From contig JAAVTG010000447.1 of the NCBI GenBank assembly GCA_011947345.1, forward strand, positions 1-45,823: a stretch of 45,823 bases of DNA, in the 5' to 3' direction. Source of the DNA: Phytophthora quininea (taxonomy: Eukaryota; Oomycota; Peronosporomycetes; Peronosporales; Peronosporaceae). The number at the start of each line of letters is the position of its first letter. The stretch's first letter is position 1. A model generated the notes under the pieces. It made no database searches. It had not been told where the DNA came from and worked only from the letters and a program-made list of their open reading frames with translations. Below, in pieces: positions 10,395 through 21,158 of the stretch. The position numbers were made by a program, and so were the translations under genes.

Positions 10395-11646
10395 CTAACC
10401 GCGGCAGTTCGGCTCGCCGCAGTGACAGCCGAACCAAGGGTCCGCGTAGTCCACAGTCACCTCTTCTTCTTCTTTGATGCTGCGATTAGCTACCACCACT
10501 ACGACCACATTGGCGCGGTTGCGCAACTCCACGAAACGACAAGCTGCATTGCACGAGTGGTTCATCATGCGTGTCGTGCCGCCACACGTCGTAGCACCAA
10601 TGTAGACTGTCTTGCGACGGCTGCTCGTCTGCTGTACTTTCATTGCGTACTCACAAGTCTGTTGAGATCGCTTGACTTCAGAGAAGCAAATTGAAAAGTG
10701 GGATTTGGATAGGAATACGATTGCTGACCGACTCGAGCGGCCCGAGTGCTTTCTACCTTGCAGACTGCGCAAACGCGCGGTACCTGCTTCGTGACACCGA
10801 ACTAGTCATGCGTCCATGAACCAGTGGTCCGCACGTGTGCAGCTTGTACCGCCGCGTCACCGGTCTCAACAAAGTCTGCTCCTCGCCGGCCTCAAAATCG
10901 TGTGTAGTTAGCACTCCTATGTAGTTGCCAAGGATTGTTCCGGCGTAAATCGCTGCTGTCGCTTTGACTCCGATTTCATTTGCCTCGGTAACGGTCAGCT
11001 CCAAGTCCTTGCACTCGTACAAGCTGTTCGAGCACTTGCCATTGCGACGGCAATTAGCTGCCGTGCAGTAGTAGCCCGTGCGGGCATTCACACAATCGTC
11101 TCTGAAGCAGTCAAACGCACACTTGCACATGTCCGTAGCTCCAATATCAGGGAACCGGATCTTCTCAGGGCTGCGCGAAATCTCGACCTTGTCTACGTCT
11201 ACAGGCCACAGAGGTTCGTCATCTCCATCAATTACAATCAAGTCAGGTTCACGTGGAGCTTCAGACTGCTGAAGCACCGACTGACGTCTCGCAGCAAGCG
11301 CCTCACGGACTCTAGGAAGCTGCAGGAAGCTGCTCATGAACATGGACTGCATCATCCCGACATTGTACACTCTGGTGGACGTGCGGACGGGCTTCTTGTG
11401 GCCGGAATGCCGTTGTTTTCGCGTGCGTGTAAACCCGTACGGATTGTTGGACGGTTTAATACGCTTCCTCTTCTCCTCACGCTTCTTGTACGTCAAGATG
11501 CCCTTGGCCGCAGTGGTGGCCTCCTCGACGAGGTCCTTCTTTACAGTTGCGTCCAGCCCCTTGTCCTCAGGCCCACCATCCGTGTTGCCCGCCGCAGCCC
11601 CTCCATTCTTGCTCTTCCTCCTTGGCTTCTCCGCGCTCTTTTTCAA
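10395..11646 (-). CDS. SET-domain protein (histone-lysine methyltransferase-like)
   Basis: Exon 1 (11646 to about 10756) has a Lys/Arg-rich N-terminus with nuclear-localisation-like clusters, then a Cys-rich pre-SET/AWS-like region (CKCAFDCFRDDC, YYCTAANCRRNGKC) and the first half of SET (EIGVKATAAIYAGTILGNYIG). An intron of roughly 90 nt (donor AAG/GTAGAAAG, acceptor near 10655) leads to exon 2 with MMNHSCNAAC, EEVTVDY and the post-SET CHCGEPNC. NHSC and the Tyr after it are the cofactor and catalytic parts. The family transfers methyl groups from S-adenosylmethionine to lysine, usually on histones. No ATG opens this frame (codon 1 would be TTG), so a further 5' exon or a damaged start is likely. 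The join at RRYKLHTCGPL is less conserved. Confidence 0.75.
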
Positions 11647-11649
11647 ATG

Positions 11650-11852
11650 AGCCTGAGAGGCCTAACTGCTACACCGAACCCTAAGTGGCACAACAGTGGC
11701 TGACAGTGCGCCCCTGTCACTGACAGCGGACAAACTCACATTTGTCCAAACGTCAGACTTGTGTGTCCATTTTTTTAATATTTTCTCGCAAGTATGTCTA
11801 CCTTGAATTTCATCTGATTAATCTGAGGCCAGTCGGGCATCAGTCTGGTATA
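11650..11852. other. Spacer ending at the transposon's TA target site
   Basis: Short AT-rich spacer between the SET gene and the pogo-like element. It ends with TATA, of which the last TA (11851-11852) is one copy of the target-site duplication. Nothing else was seen. Confidence 0.6.
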
Positions 11853-11877
11853 CAGACAACGACGAATTAATCCAGCA
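11853..11877 (+). repeat. Left terminal inverted repeat of the pogo-like element
   Basis: Twenty-five bases starting CAGACA, matching the reverse complement of 13562-13586 at 23 positions (A/G differences at positions 7 and 22). A leading CAG is common at pogo ends. Confidence 0.9.
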
Positions 11878-12008
11878 CGTTTGATCGGATTGCATACAAA
11901 ATGCTGCCAACGAAAAAAGACGGCAACGGCTTTAATTGGTTAAAATTTTAACTTAGCACAGAGAAAAAGCAACAAAAAGCAGATGGCAAACAAAAAACTG
12001 TTGTATTG

Positions 12009-13397
12009 TCAAATTGTTACTTCTGGGTAGTGGGGAATAGCTTTCTCGAAGCTACGAATTACTGTATCCTCAGAGATGTCCTCCCAGGCCGCTATGGTGG
12101 CTTTAATAGCTCGTATGCGTTTTTCTTTTGCGGTCCCACCAGTAATTCCGCTAAATTTAGCTCGCAGTTTAACTTTTAGTGGTCCCATAACGCCAACATC
12201 AAGCGGTTGGCAAACCGAAGTGCTGTTTGGCGGTAATGGGACCACCGTAGTACTTGCCAGCTCAGCAACAATTCGCTGACCCTCCTCCGAGACATGACTT
12301 TCAAAGTTGTCAAGGAGGAGGATGGAAGGTTTATCTATTTCGAATTGTAGCAAATTTTCTACGTAAAATCGCCAGCCTGTGGCATCCATCCAAGCGTTTG
12401 CCTGCACCGTATAGTAGTGGCCTTTAGGATACTCACACAACTCGCGCTGGTCAATCAGTCCGCCCAACTTGCCGCGCACAATGAAGAGAATCGGCAACTT
12501 TTCCCCTAAAATTTAGCACAACGTTCGACAAATTAGTTTAAAACCACGTAAATGTTAACAAAAAACTAAATGTGGCTTGCCATCATCCCGAATTGTAAGA
12601 ACAGCAGTCATCCGTCCTGCGTGCTTGGTCGTGTCCGCAATGTGAGCTGGGTCTCGACGTCCCTTGAGGGCCCAAATACGGGTTGGTGGCATGTCGAAAT
12701 TGATGGCAGTTTCATCAACGTTGTACATGCCACCACCCGCCAACGCCTCATACTCTTCCCACAGCTTCACCGCAAACTCTACACGGATCTCCTCCAATGC
12801 TTCAGAGCTCATCTTGGCGAGCTGTGGCTTTTGGGAGGAGAAACCATTGCTAAAACAAAACAATTAGTAAAAGTTAGCGTAAAAAGTAGCATAATATCCC
12901 CAAAATGCCGCGTACCGCTCAGCGACACGCTGACAAAGGCGCTCGAGTGCTGCTCTTCCACTTTTCTTTCCTTGAAGATACGATGTGATTCAGCTCTCAC
13001 TGATATGGCACATGAAATCTATCATTCCACTCGCCGTTAAGGCCTACATTAGCACAGCAAAATAGTGTAAAACTTAGTAAATTTAGTAAATCATAGGCAA
13101 TTTTGGATTCAAGTTAGTAACGAAGTGGTTTTTGACCTTCTCCTCACGCCGCTCGTCCTTCATGTAGGTTATCAGGGCTGCAACGTGCGGGTAAATCTCC
13201 GTACGGCCTTGACCTTTAGCGTTTTCGACGTAGCATTTCCTCGAAACGCTAAAATCTTGGCCCTCTGTCGCTACCAGCCGTCGACAGTTACACGAGGGCA
13301 TTGAAGGTCCCGCGCAACCTGCTCGATGCCGTAAATGGCGATATCCTGTATTGCCTCGCGCTTTTCCTTGATCGTGTAGGTTCGTTACTTGATAGGC
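12009..13397 (-). pseudogene. Pogo/jerky-type DDE transposase
   Basis: In coding order: an HTH start near 13390-13290 (TYTIKEKREAIQDIAIYGIE, preceded by an ATG and an in-frame TAA); a CENP-B-like segment at 13083-13250 (GQGRTEIYPHVAALITYMKD); a linker near 12900-13000 (GKKSGRAALERLCQRVAERY); the first catalytic Asp at 12690-12740 (YNVDETAINFDMPPTRIWAL); and the rest of the DDE domain at 12009-12497 (ILLLDNFESH, then PPNSTSVCQPLD). The second and third Asp are 36 residues apart, close to other pogo-like enzymes. A 55-60 nt gap near 12500-12555 could be an intron. At least three frame changes and stops remain. Confidence 0.85.
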
Positions 13398-13561
13398 ATC
13401 TCGAAAAGTGAAGTGAAAGTTAGCTTAGAGCTCACGGCATTTTGCTGTGCACCAGTCAAATATTAGCTGTAGTGATTGGTCAAAATGTTTATTTTTTCCG
13501 TTTTTGATTGGCCAAAAAAGCGGGAAATTGTCTATGCAAGCTTCAATGCCGGCTTTTGTGT

Positions 13562-13586
13562 TGCCGGATTAATTCGTCGCTGTCTG
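13562..13586 (-). repeat. Right terminal inverted repeat of the pogo-like element
   Basis: Reverse complement of the left repeat with two differences, followed at once by the second TA (13587-13588) of the target-site duplication. Confidence 0.9.
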
Positions 13587-13588
13587 TA

Positions 13589-13903
13589 GTCGGTCATGAT
13601 ACGCTTCCCGCCAAATAGCCGGTGCCTATACCGGTAATTATTGGATATCCCATCCTATCTACCAGGTATACATTACCTGGTAGTCCTAAAGCATACTATA
13701 ATTATTATCCAATCAGAACAGACCACCCATCACCGGAACGGAAACTTTTATTTATCATGAACCACTATCCTTCATTGTCGGCTTCCCGCGCGAAGGGGTC
13801 GGCAGTTGCGTGAGGTTGGTGGCGACTTCCGAGGAGGCCAGGCGCTAAGTATCTGAGCGAAAGTGTTTGATATCGATGTTGTACGACATAGGAAGCCGCT
13901 CTA
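13589..13903. other. Spacer with a 10-bp hairpin
   Basis: No gene. CTACCAGGTA (13659-13668) and TACCTGGTAG (13674-13683) form a perfect inverted repeat with a five-base loop, nested inside a weaker pair (ATTGGATA near 13640 and TATCCAAT near 13705). This is the folded shape of a small foldback or MITE remnant next to the pogo-like insertion. Confidence 0.55.
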
Positions 13904-15800
13904 ATGGATGAAGAGAGGGACAATGGTGTCCTGGAGCCATTGCTTCCAAGGGGCGCGCCAGCTCGGTACCTTCGGCCCCGAACATGGTGTACGACCGAGA
14001 AACGGCAGAACACGTGGAGAGGGGCGATATTCATCACGTGAAGAAGAACCGCCGCCTACGAGATTCCTACTTGAAGCAATTGGGCTACACGCCGCTGATA
14101 TTCAAGGTGACTTCATCTTTGAGACGTGTGGGCATGTGCAGCGGAGACTGTTTGGATACTGCATACTGCCGCACCACATTAAACTAGTATGATCTAACTC
14201 TATCTACATGCCTCAGAAAATGAAGAAGATCGGGAGCTTTATCGCAGCCTTGTCACCAATGCGCTCACGGAGGGTAAATGTGCAACAACAGTCCTTATTT
14301 CTTGCATTACACTTATTCTTGTGCGATGGCGATATTCTATTAGCCCGACGATGACTTGCTGAGCGATGCGTTCCCGTACCACCAGTCAATAATTCCGTCC
14401 AAGGGTTCCATTCGTGGATCTGTCTTCAATTTGGCGGGGGCTACTTTAGGCGCCGGGCGTTATCGTTGCCATACGCAGTGGCAGTGTCCGGCTTAGCCTT
14501 TGCCGTTGCGCAGCTTGTACTAGCAGCAATCCTAACGGTGTACACTATTCGATTGCTTATTCGTGCCGAGGATATTACAAAGTGAGTTGGCTGCCGCCAT
14601 CGTCGTGCGTGTGCAATACTAACTTCTCTAATCGTGTCAGGCTCAAGTCGTACGAGGATTTGGCCATGCACTGCTTTGGCACGAAGGTTTGACACGGCTA
14701 CTTTCGTGTTTTTGATATTTTGTTAATTACTGCGTGGTGTACAGATGACGTACTTCGTGGAGATAAACATCTTGGTGTTTTGCTTTGGTATCTCGGTGGC
14801 GTACTTGGTGACGCTAGGAGATATTATCACTCCGTTAGGCGAGCTCTGCTTTGGGATGCAAAGCATTTTGCGCAGCGCTGGATGTTGATGACACTCTCAT
14901 GTGGAACGATTATGCTTCCGCTGTCACTGATGAAAGACATTAGTAGTCTTCAGTTTTCGTCCATTCTGGGGTGCTCTCTATCATATTTCTCGTGGTGGCG
15001 GTCTCCATCCGATCGATCATGGTCGCAAGTGCCAACGGGATCCCGGAGGATATTAGCTGGGTTATCGACTTGAGTCGCGGTCCAGACTTCATGTTGAGCG
15101 TGCCGATCGTCATGTTCGCCTTCACGTGCCAGGTACTGCAGTACACGTTTGAGCTATGGCTGGAATGACTTTTTATCTCTAACCATCTTTATTTTCTGTA
15201 AGGTCAACGTTTTTCGATCTATACAGAGCTGCAACGCCCTTGCATCCGGCGCATGAACAAGGTTGTCGACCGTGCCACGATGATTTCCTTTCTGATCTAC
15301 CTGTCGATCGGTGTAGTGGCCTACCTGGCGTTTGGTCCGGAACTCGCGAAACCGCAGTACAAGGGGAATATCCTGTTGAGCTTCCCCATGAGCGACACGC
15401 TGATCGCCATTAGCCGAGCTGCTATTACCTTCACCGTGGCAGTGGCCTTCCCGCTGAATATCTTCCCGTGTCGGTTCACAATTGACATGATGTTCTTCTC
15501 GAACGCGGAAGACTCGTGGTCGCGCCATGTGATTGTGACTAGCAGTCTGGTGCTTGCTGCGCTGTTGCTGGCTATCTTCTGCCCCAGTATCAACGTCGTG
15601 TTCGGCATTATTGGAGGAACATGCTCCGCCGTCGTGTGCTTCTGCTTCCTGCGGCGTTCATCCTGAAACTGGAGGACGGCCCACTTCTCGGACCCAAGAA
15701 GATCGGGCCGCTACTGCTGTTCGTCGGTGCCATTGTGATCGGCATCGTCGGGACAGGGGTCACGATTTGGTCCAACTTCCTCATACCGCCTTCCGCGTGA
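13904..15800 (+). pseudogene. Amino-acid/auxin permease family transporter (Aa_trans), frameshifted
   Basis: The acidic cytosolic N-terminus (ATG at 13904, with EPLLPR) leads through small exons (about 14216-14276, 14344-14581, 14641-14686 and 14745-15130, then one starting at about 15200) with GT-AG introns such as 14582-14640 and 14687-14744. The core starts GSIRGSVFNLAGATLGAG and LSLPYAVAVSGLA, the first helix of the AAAP family that moves amino acids across vacuolar or plasma membranes. Helices continue to FGIIGGTCSAVVCF and end LLFVGAIVIGIVGTGVTIW (TGA at 15798-15800). Frameshifts sit in the N-terminus (before 13984), at 14448 inside the GAG-LSLPYA motif, and near 14870, 14970 and 15630. 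Either a dying copy or indel errors. Confidence 0.75.
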
Positions 15801-15918
15801 GGGCAATCGGAGTTCAGTCCATAAAGGTAGTGAATGACAGCTTCAACTTCAGTTCTTACCTTTTTGGAGCAAATCGTTTTGACGAATCAGACGCCGTTAA
15901 ACTTTTGGCGTAATCACG

Positions 15919-17664
15919 ATGGGGAGGAATCCAGTGTCGAGCGTGCGGCGGGCCATTTCGTCACCACCTCTCCGCGGGTACCAGTCTCCCTTCTCCGTCA
16001 GCATGGACGCGGAGGACGACGGCGACGTCCAGCCCTGCGTGTACTGCGCCAACCTCAAGGCGCTGCGCGACTTCCTCCCACCGAAGCGATGCGACTACGT
16101 ACGCCTCTTCCCCTTTTCTTGTGAAATAAATTCTGGCGCTGACACCCGTTATTGTGGTGCGAACTAGTGCCGTAAGTGGCGATGCCAGTTCTGTACGCTC
16201 AAGTTCCCGCTGATTGTTAAAAGGAAGGGTCTGCCCAAAGTGCTGAAGGGAAACTCTCGGATCTGTGTGCAGTGCTTCGGCAAAATCTGGCAGGAGGACG
16301 AAGCCGCTGCCGATATAGACGCCCCCGAAGCCGTCGTGGAATTACCCAGCGCACGAAACACGTGTCTTTGCCAGACACTCACGAAGAACGTCGCGAGTCA
16401 CGTGGAGTTAGCTTTGTGGACCGAAGTTCAATGTTCGAGTCGGGCGGTCGTCGAGGATCGATGTTTGACTCCGGGTCGATGATGGGGTCAACTCGTCGGA
16501 GCTCTATCATGAGCTCTAGTCGGCGGGGTCATTGTTAGACTCTGATCGTCGTGCTTCCATGATGGTAGACCGAGTGTGGGCAGGCATGGACTCTTTTGGG
16601 GATTCGTTCATGGATAGCCCAGGCGACAATGAGGTCACGAAGCGTCCAACATTACGTCGTGGCGGGCTGTCGTTTCGCATAGCTTCATTTCTGGGCCTTG
16701 TACCGAGTGATGGGACGACGGGTAGTATCACCTCGGCAATTGACTTGTGGATGTCGCTTTTCGCCGCTTCTATTCTGATGGTAATCGCACTTGCTGACGG
16801 ATTCTCACTCCAGCAACGTGTAGTGTATTGTGTCGCCACTTATGGATTTTTCTTAGTGCTGCATCCATGGATTCACGCGAGCCGAGCTGATGACGACCTT
16901 CTCTTGCGGAGGAATACAGCAGAATCCGCAACCAAGTCTAATGCAATTGCATGTCACGCTGCAACGCCAGGGAACGCACGGCAGCAGGTGTCTACTGCTG
17001 CTTTGAGATCGCAACGAATCCCTGCAATATACAAGTCACGCATTCACGAGATGGAGAGCACGATGGCATATTATTTGAGTGACGAAAGTCCCTGGAAGAT
17101 GGTGAAGACTGCGAGAGGAGCTACAGTTTTCGAGATGACTGCAAACAAAACCCCGTTCCCAATTTTAAGATCGAAGTCTTTATCACGGGGATTTCCGTGG
17201 CGGAATTTATGGCATTTCTCGACAGTAAAGACCCGAGAGATCGAGCTGTGTGGGACTTGAACGAAGCAAATTTTGAGGTGATTGAAACGTTTGATAACAG
17301 CGACGACGACGAGGACGCCGAGGTCAGTGTGTGCATCAACACCCAAAAGCCGTTCCTTGGCGGCATCGTAGCTCCCCGAGATTTTTGCTTGCTGAATCTC
17401 TCCAAGAAAGATTCTATCTGCTTCTCTAGCGTTGAGCACCCGTCTGTGCCAGTGCGCTCCGGGACGACCCGTGGTAACATTTACTTTTCGTGCTTCCACT
17501 GTGTGGAGGAGAGCCCAACAGAGTTCGCTCTGACGTACATCTGCCAAGCCGACATTGGCGGCAGTCTGCCAGTAAAACTCCGGCACAACGGCACTATCGA
17601 CAACATGGAGAAGATGACGAAGGTGTTCCAGCAGGCAAAGCGTTTGTTCCCGAGAGATAAGTAG
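15919..17664 (+). pseudogene. FYVE-like zinc finger, membrane segment and START-domain protein, frameshifted
   Basis: Exon 1 (15919-16098) has CVYCANLKALRDF. A 69-nt intron (16099-16167) leads to CRKWRCQFC and ICVQCFGKIW, together a Cys-pair zinc-binding module. Next come a Ser/Arg-rich linker (RRGSMFDSGSMMGSTRRSS), two probable membrane helices (MSLFAASILMVIALADGF and VYCVATYGFFLVLHPWI, about 16750-16880) and a START domain (17050-17660) that includes VWDLNEANFEVIETF and ALTYICQADIGGSLPVKL. START domains bind a lipid in a hydrophobic pocket. The frame changes near 16390, 16520 and 17155, so no single frame covers the gene. The stop at 17662-17664 fits the usual START end. Confidence 0.7.
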
Positions 17665-17850
17665 TCTTTCCAAATTAATGCAGCGTGCGTGCTGCACTTA
17701 TGGTTAATACGTCAATGCGTGCTGCGATGTAGTAGCACTTTTTCCCCAAATAAATACCCTTTCGAGGAAGTGTAGCAAAGATAACATTCACACAGATGAA
17801 CCGTAATATTGTGGTGCTGACGGTAGCAGAACGCTTGGCTTGTCGCAGGA

Positions 17851-19379
17851 TCATTCCTCGGTGCTACTGTCATTCGTATTCTGTAAAGTGGAGTCCACGA
17901 GTTTATCCAGCATGTACATGAAAGCTGGGTTCTCCTTGACCCAGATGATAAACTTGGTAGCTTGGGAAGGAGTAAGAATCTGCTGCAGTTGCGCTACCTG
18001 AGCTTCAAGCGCTGTGTTCTTCTCGTCCGTAACATCTTCCAACTGCTTTACGATATGCAGCGTGTGGTTTAAATCGTCGCGCACCTTTTTAATGGCAGCA
18101 CGACGCTCCAGAATCTGGCGTTGCTGCTCATCTGAGACTTCCAACTCATCGGCCAGGATGCCCCAAAGGCTCATCGTAGCTGTAGCCGACTCGGGGGCAG
18201 ACATCGGGTCCTCCTTTATAACGTGATCTCGCCTCACCATATCCACACCTTGCTCTACCGAGTAAAGACTAAGTTTCGTCACCTGTGTAGGCAGAAGCAA
18301 TTCCCGGATGCGTGACAGGTGAAAATGCAATTTCTCACGTCGTTTGGGGCCGTAGTCCGAGTACGTGACCTTGTACATGTTGAGGAACTGCGCGATTTCC
18401 TGCTCCTGGGCATTTCGCTGAAGCATTTCTCGCATCTGCTCCTTGATCTGCTGCTTTTCGCGTTGTTCGCTCAGTATGGCCTCCTTGCCAATCTTCAATC
18501 GCATTTTCAGATCCATGTTTTCGGCCTCTAACCGACGAAGACGAGCCTCATTTTGTTCCAGCTGCTTCATCTTTCGCTTGCGGAACTCTCGCACCGACAC
18601 TAGGTTTTTCACACGGCGCATCTGCTTCTTCTCCAAATCTTCTTCAGCCGCGGCAGGCTGAGGTGACGTTGGCCCGCATTTCTTGCGTTTAACGGGTCGC
18701 TTGCTCTTGGTACTTCCAATAGCCGACGCCTTTGTCTTTCCTCTAGTGATTCGGCTGCTTGCGGGGCTTTCTCCTCGTCGATTCGAGACGCAGTGTTGCC
18801 CCTCGCCTTCCTTCCCGTCTTTGTTGCAGCCTGATCTTCGTCTTCTCGTTCGTCTTGGTCCCATGCTTCATCCTCGTCATCTGCGTAAAGCTCGTCGTAA
18901 TTTCCATCTACGTCCAGGGTACCGCTGTCAAAAGACGGCATACTCGACATCATCGCCCTCGCATTCATCGCCCTCGAGGGTGACGATCGTAGCCCTTCGT
19001 ACAACTGAACTGCAAGTTTCCGGGCGTTCGATTGCGCCATACTTTGAGCGGGACACCCTGCCTCGGAGCCAGCAGCTGATGCTACTGACTGGTCCTTTGT
19101 CTGTTGTTGCTGCATGCCCAATGACCTTGCCCCCGCCATCATACGGTCCATGTCGAGGTCATCCAGAGGCAGGATGTCGCTCGCCAGGGATGCTGCTGCG
19201 GCGCTACCAGGCTGCACTACGCTGGAGGACCCTGTCGCCATGTTGTTGCGCAACAGCCAGCCGAAAGCGTCGTCCTCGCTGTCTTTAAAGATGCTCCAGT
19301 CGATGCCGCTCATGGGCGCGGGATTCGCGTCTCGCGCCGGCGTTTTTCGCTCTGGGGTTCTGTCCTGCTGGTCTCCCAT
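17851..19379 (-). pseudogene. bZIP transcription factor, one frameshift
   Basis: The N-terminal frame (ATG at 19377-19379, or the internal ATG at 19311-19313 giving MSGIDWSIFKDSEDDAFGWL) carries a conserved-looking acidic/aromatic motif and Gln/Ser-rich stretches. Near 18750 the frame shifts and the second frame continues to the stop at 17851. A basic region (MRRVKNLVSVREFRKRKMKQ) keeps the key Asn and Arg spaced N-x7-R. Leucine-zipper heptads follow (EQNEARLRRLEAENMDLKMR). Phe replaces the usual Ser/Cys before the Arg and Val the second Ala. The C-terminal 200 residues are helical. It should bind DNA as a dimer in the nucleus. Confidence 0.75.
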
Positions 19380-19654
19380 AGCAACGGCGCAAGTCGATCG
19401 CGTGCACCAGTTGGTTGGTTGGCTGGTTGGGTCTGCCGCACCACTGCTGCCCGTCCTCGCCGCGCTGCCAGCTCCAACCCTCGTCGTGGCTTGCTGCGTC
19501 TGTGTCGCCAAGTGGACTGGACGCAATTTGGGCAACTTGGCGCAAATTTGCGCAAATTCTACTGCCACCGGACGCGATATGGAGCCAATCAGAGGCCAGA
19601 AAAAGCAGCCCAAAATAAAATGTTATGGTACAATACCGAGAATCGTATTGGGCA

Positions 19655-19880
19655 GTTTCCTATGCTGGGATGTCCTATGTTAGGTGTCATCATAAGTCGC
19701 TCCTATCGTAGGATGTACTTATCTGGGGCTATTTCCTAATCTAGACTAGATCTTATACTAGGATATGCCTAATGTAGGCTCCATCCTAGGGTAGGATGAT
19801 CCTATGGTAGGATTTACCTATGGTAGGATTATTCCTACTATAGGCGTTATCCTAAGGTAGGATCATCCTAGGATAGGGAT
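19655..19880. repeat. Tandem minisatellite of TCCTANNNTAGGA palindromes
   Basis: About ten to eleven units spaced near 20 bases apart. Each is a short imperfect palindrome of form TCCTA-NNN-TAGGA, for example TCCTATCGTAGGA, ATCCTAGGGTAGGAT, ATCCTATGGTAGGAT and ATCCTAAGGTAGGAT. The central three bases vary while the arms are kept. It lies in the intergenic gap between the divergent bZIP (minus) and START-FYVE (plus) genes. Confidence 0.85.
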
Positions 19881-19969
19881 TAGTACAAGCAATGCTACTA
19901 CTATTTATTGAATTGAGCAGAGTACTGTACTATTTCTTTTTAGTAGATTAACATCATACTAACGTCGAC

Positions 19970-20002
19970 GATTGGCTGAAAGGGGGACATTTTCAGCCAA
20001 TC
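19970..20002. repeat. 12-bp perfect inverted repeat upstream of the START-FYVE gene
   Basis: GATTGGCTGAAA (19970-19981) and TTTCAGCCAATC (19991-20002) are exact reverse complements around a nine-base spacer. The right arm ends 12 bases before the candidate ATG at 20015. The arms carry ATTGG/CCAAT, so two CCAAT-box-like sites in opposite orientation are an alternative reading. Confidence 0.75.
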
Positions 20003-20014
20003 CTGGTGGATCGC

Positions 20015-21158
20015 ATGGCGATCCCAAAAGAGCGTTTCCGAACCACGAAGCACCAGTGGCGCCCAAGTCGGGTCTGTCTGCCCGCCGTTGAAGCGCGTCC
20101 GACCGACGACCTCATCCAGCTATCGCCCGGACGAAAGATGACGCTGCTTCGGCTCCTGAAGAAGCTCCGAAGACCGAGTCTTGGCGACGACGATAGGCGA
20201 TCAAGCCAACCTCGCTCTCTGGAAGCCTCGGATGCGGAAGAAAGGCATCAACCCCTACGTACACGACAACGTCGACAAGGGACTGACTCGGTTCTGCTGC
20301 GTCGGACGCACCGACGCTCCCGTCTCGGAGATCATGAAGATGTTCACCGTCACCACCGCCGAAACGATGCTCCGGAACGTCCGAACCATCTACGGCAACG
20401 TCAACGAGGCCAAGATCCTGACGGTGCTCAAGTCACCGTCCAGTGCCAACCCCGTGCAGTCGGTCTACATCCGCTACACGAGCTTCGACGCCCCCAAACG
20501 CATGAGCAGTCGTGACATGTGCGTCTGCGTGAGTACCAACATGGCGACACAAGACGATGGCTCGACGGTGGGCTATTGTCTGTGGGAGTCGGTGGACCTG
20601 CCCGAATGTGTCAACCGGTTCGCGACCGCGACCGACAAGCTGATCCGCAGCAAGATGTTCCACTCGGGCTTCGTCTTCCGGAATTCAGGCAGATTCAATG
20701 CTCCGACCCAAGTCTGGTACTTGGTCGAGGTCGAGATCGGTGGCATTGTGTCGGTGCTCACGGCTCGGGTCTACTTGAACGTGTTTGGCGCCACTTGTCG
20801 TCGCCTGTGCAAGCACTTTGAACACCAACCACTGAGTGCAGACGCGTTCCTGCTGCCGGCGCAGTGGACGTCCAAACGCGAGGCTCGCCACTGTAGTCAC
20901 TGTGGCCGCCACTTCAACGCTCTGTCGAGACGCTTCAACTGTGTGAAATGCGGCGACGTGGTGTGTGGCAACTGCTTCTTGCTGGAGAAGGTGAGTGTCC
21001 GAGGAGCGACCGTCCATCGCGTCCGCATCTGCAAAGGCTGTTTGTTCGGAGCAGCGTCTCATTACGTGGCCGTCACCGCTCGGGATAGCCTCGACAGCCT
21101 TAGCAGCAACGACTCTGTTGTTGGACATCTGCTAGGAGGATCGGTGAAGACGCTCTAA
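20015..21158 (+). pseudogene. START-FYVE lipid-binding protein, frameshifted N-terminus
   Basis: From about 20181 to the stop at 21156-21158 one clean frame gives a START domain (ANLALWKP, then SVYIRYTSFDAPKRMSSRDM, GYCLWESVDLPEC, MFHSGFVFRNSG and VWYLVEVEIGG). A FYVE-related zinc finger follows (CSHCGRHFNALSRRFNCVKC, CGNC, RICKGC; all four Cys pairs). The N-terminus is scattered over three frames: MAIPKERF from 20015, CPPLKR near 20080, then EEAPKTESW before 20181. At least three indels separate it from the domain. The family is expanded in oomycetes, and FYVE fingers usually read phosphatidylinositol-3-phosphate on endosomes. Here the canonical RHHCR patch is RRFNC, so lipid specificity is uncertain. 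Confidence 0.78.

Larger units (their letters stand above)
11853..13586 (-). mobile_element. Pogo-like (Tc1/mariner superfamily) DNA transposon, 1734 bp
   Basis: Both ends are visible. The left terminal repeat (11853-11877) starts CAGACA and contains GACGAATTAATCC. The right one (13562-13586) is its reverse complement with two mismatches over 25 bases. TA flanks both sides (11851-11852 and 13587-13588), the target duplication typical of Tc1/mariner/pogo elements. Inside, on the minus strand, lies a pogo/jerky-type DDE transposase with several frame breaks. The insertion boundaries are therefore precise although the copy is inactive. Confidence 0.9.
19614..20014. other. Spacer with palindromic minisatellite and promoter-side hairpin
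   Basis: No gene. It holds the TCCTA/TAGGA array and an inverted repeat at 19970-20002, each listed separately. Confidence 0.7.

Noticed and set aside
9896..10477. 193-codon plus-strand frame
   Set aside because: Arg/Ser/Pro-rich with no recognisable motif, and its end overlaps the SET-domain exon on the other strand.
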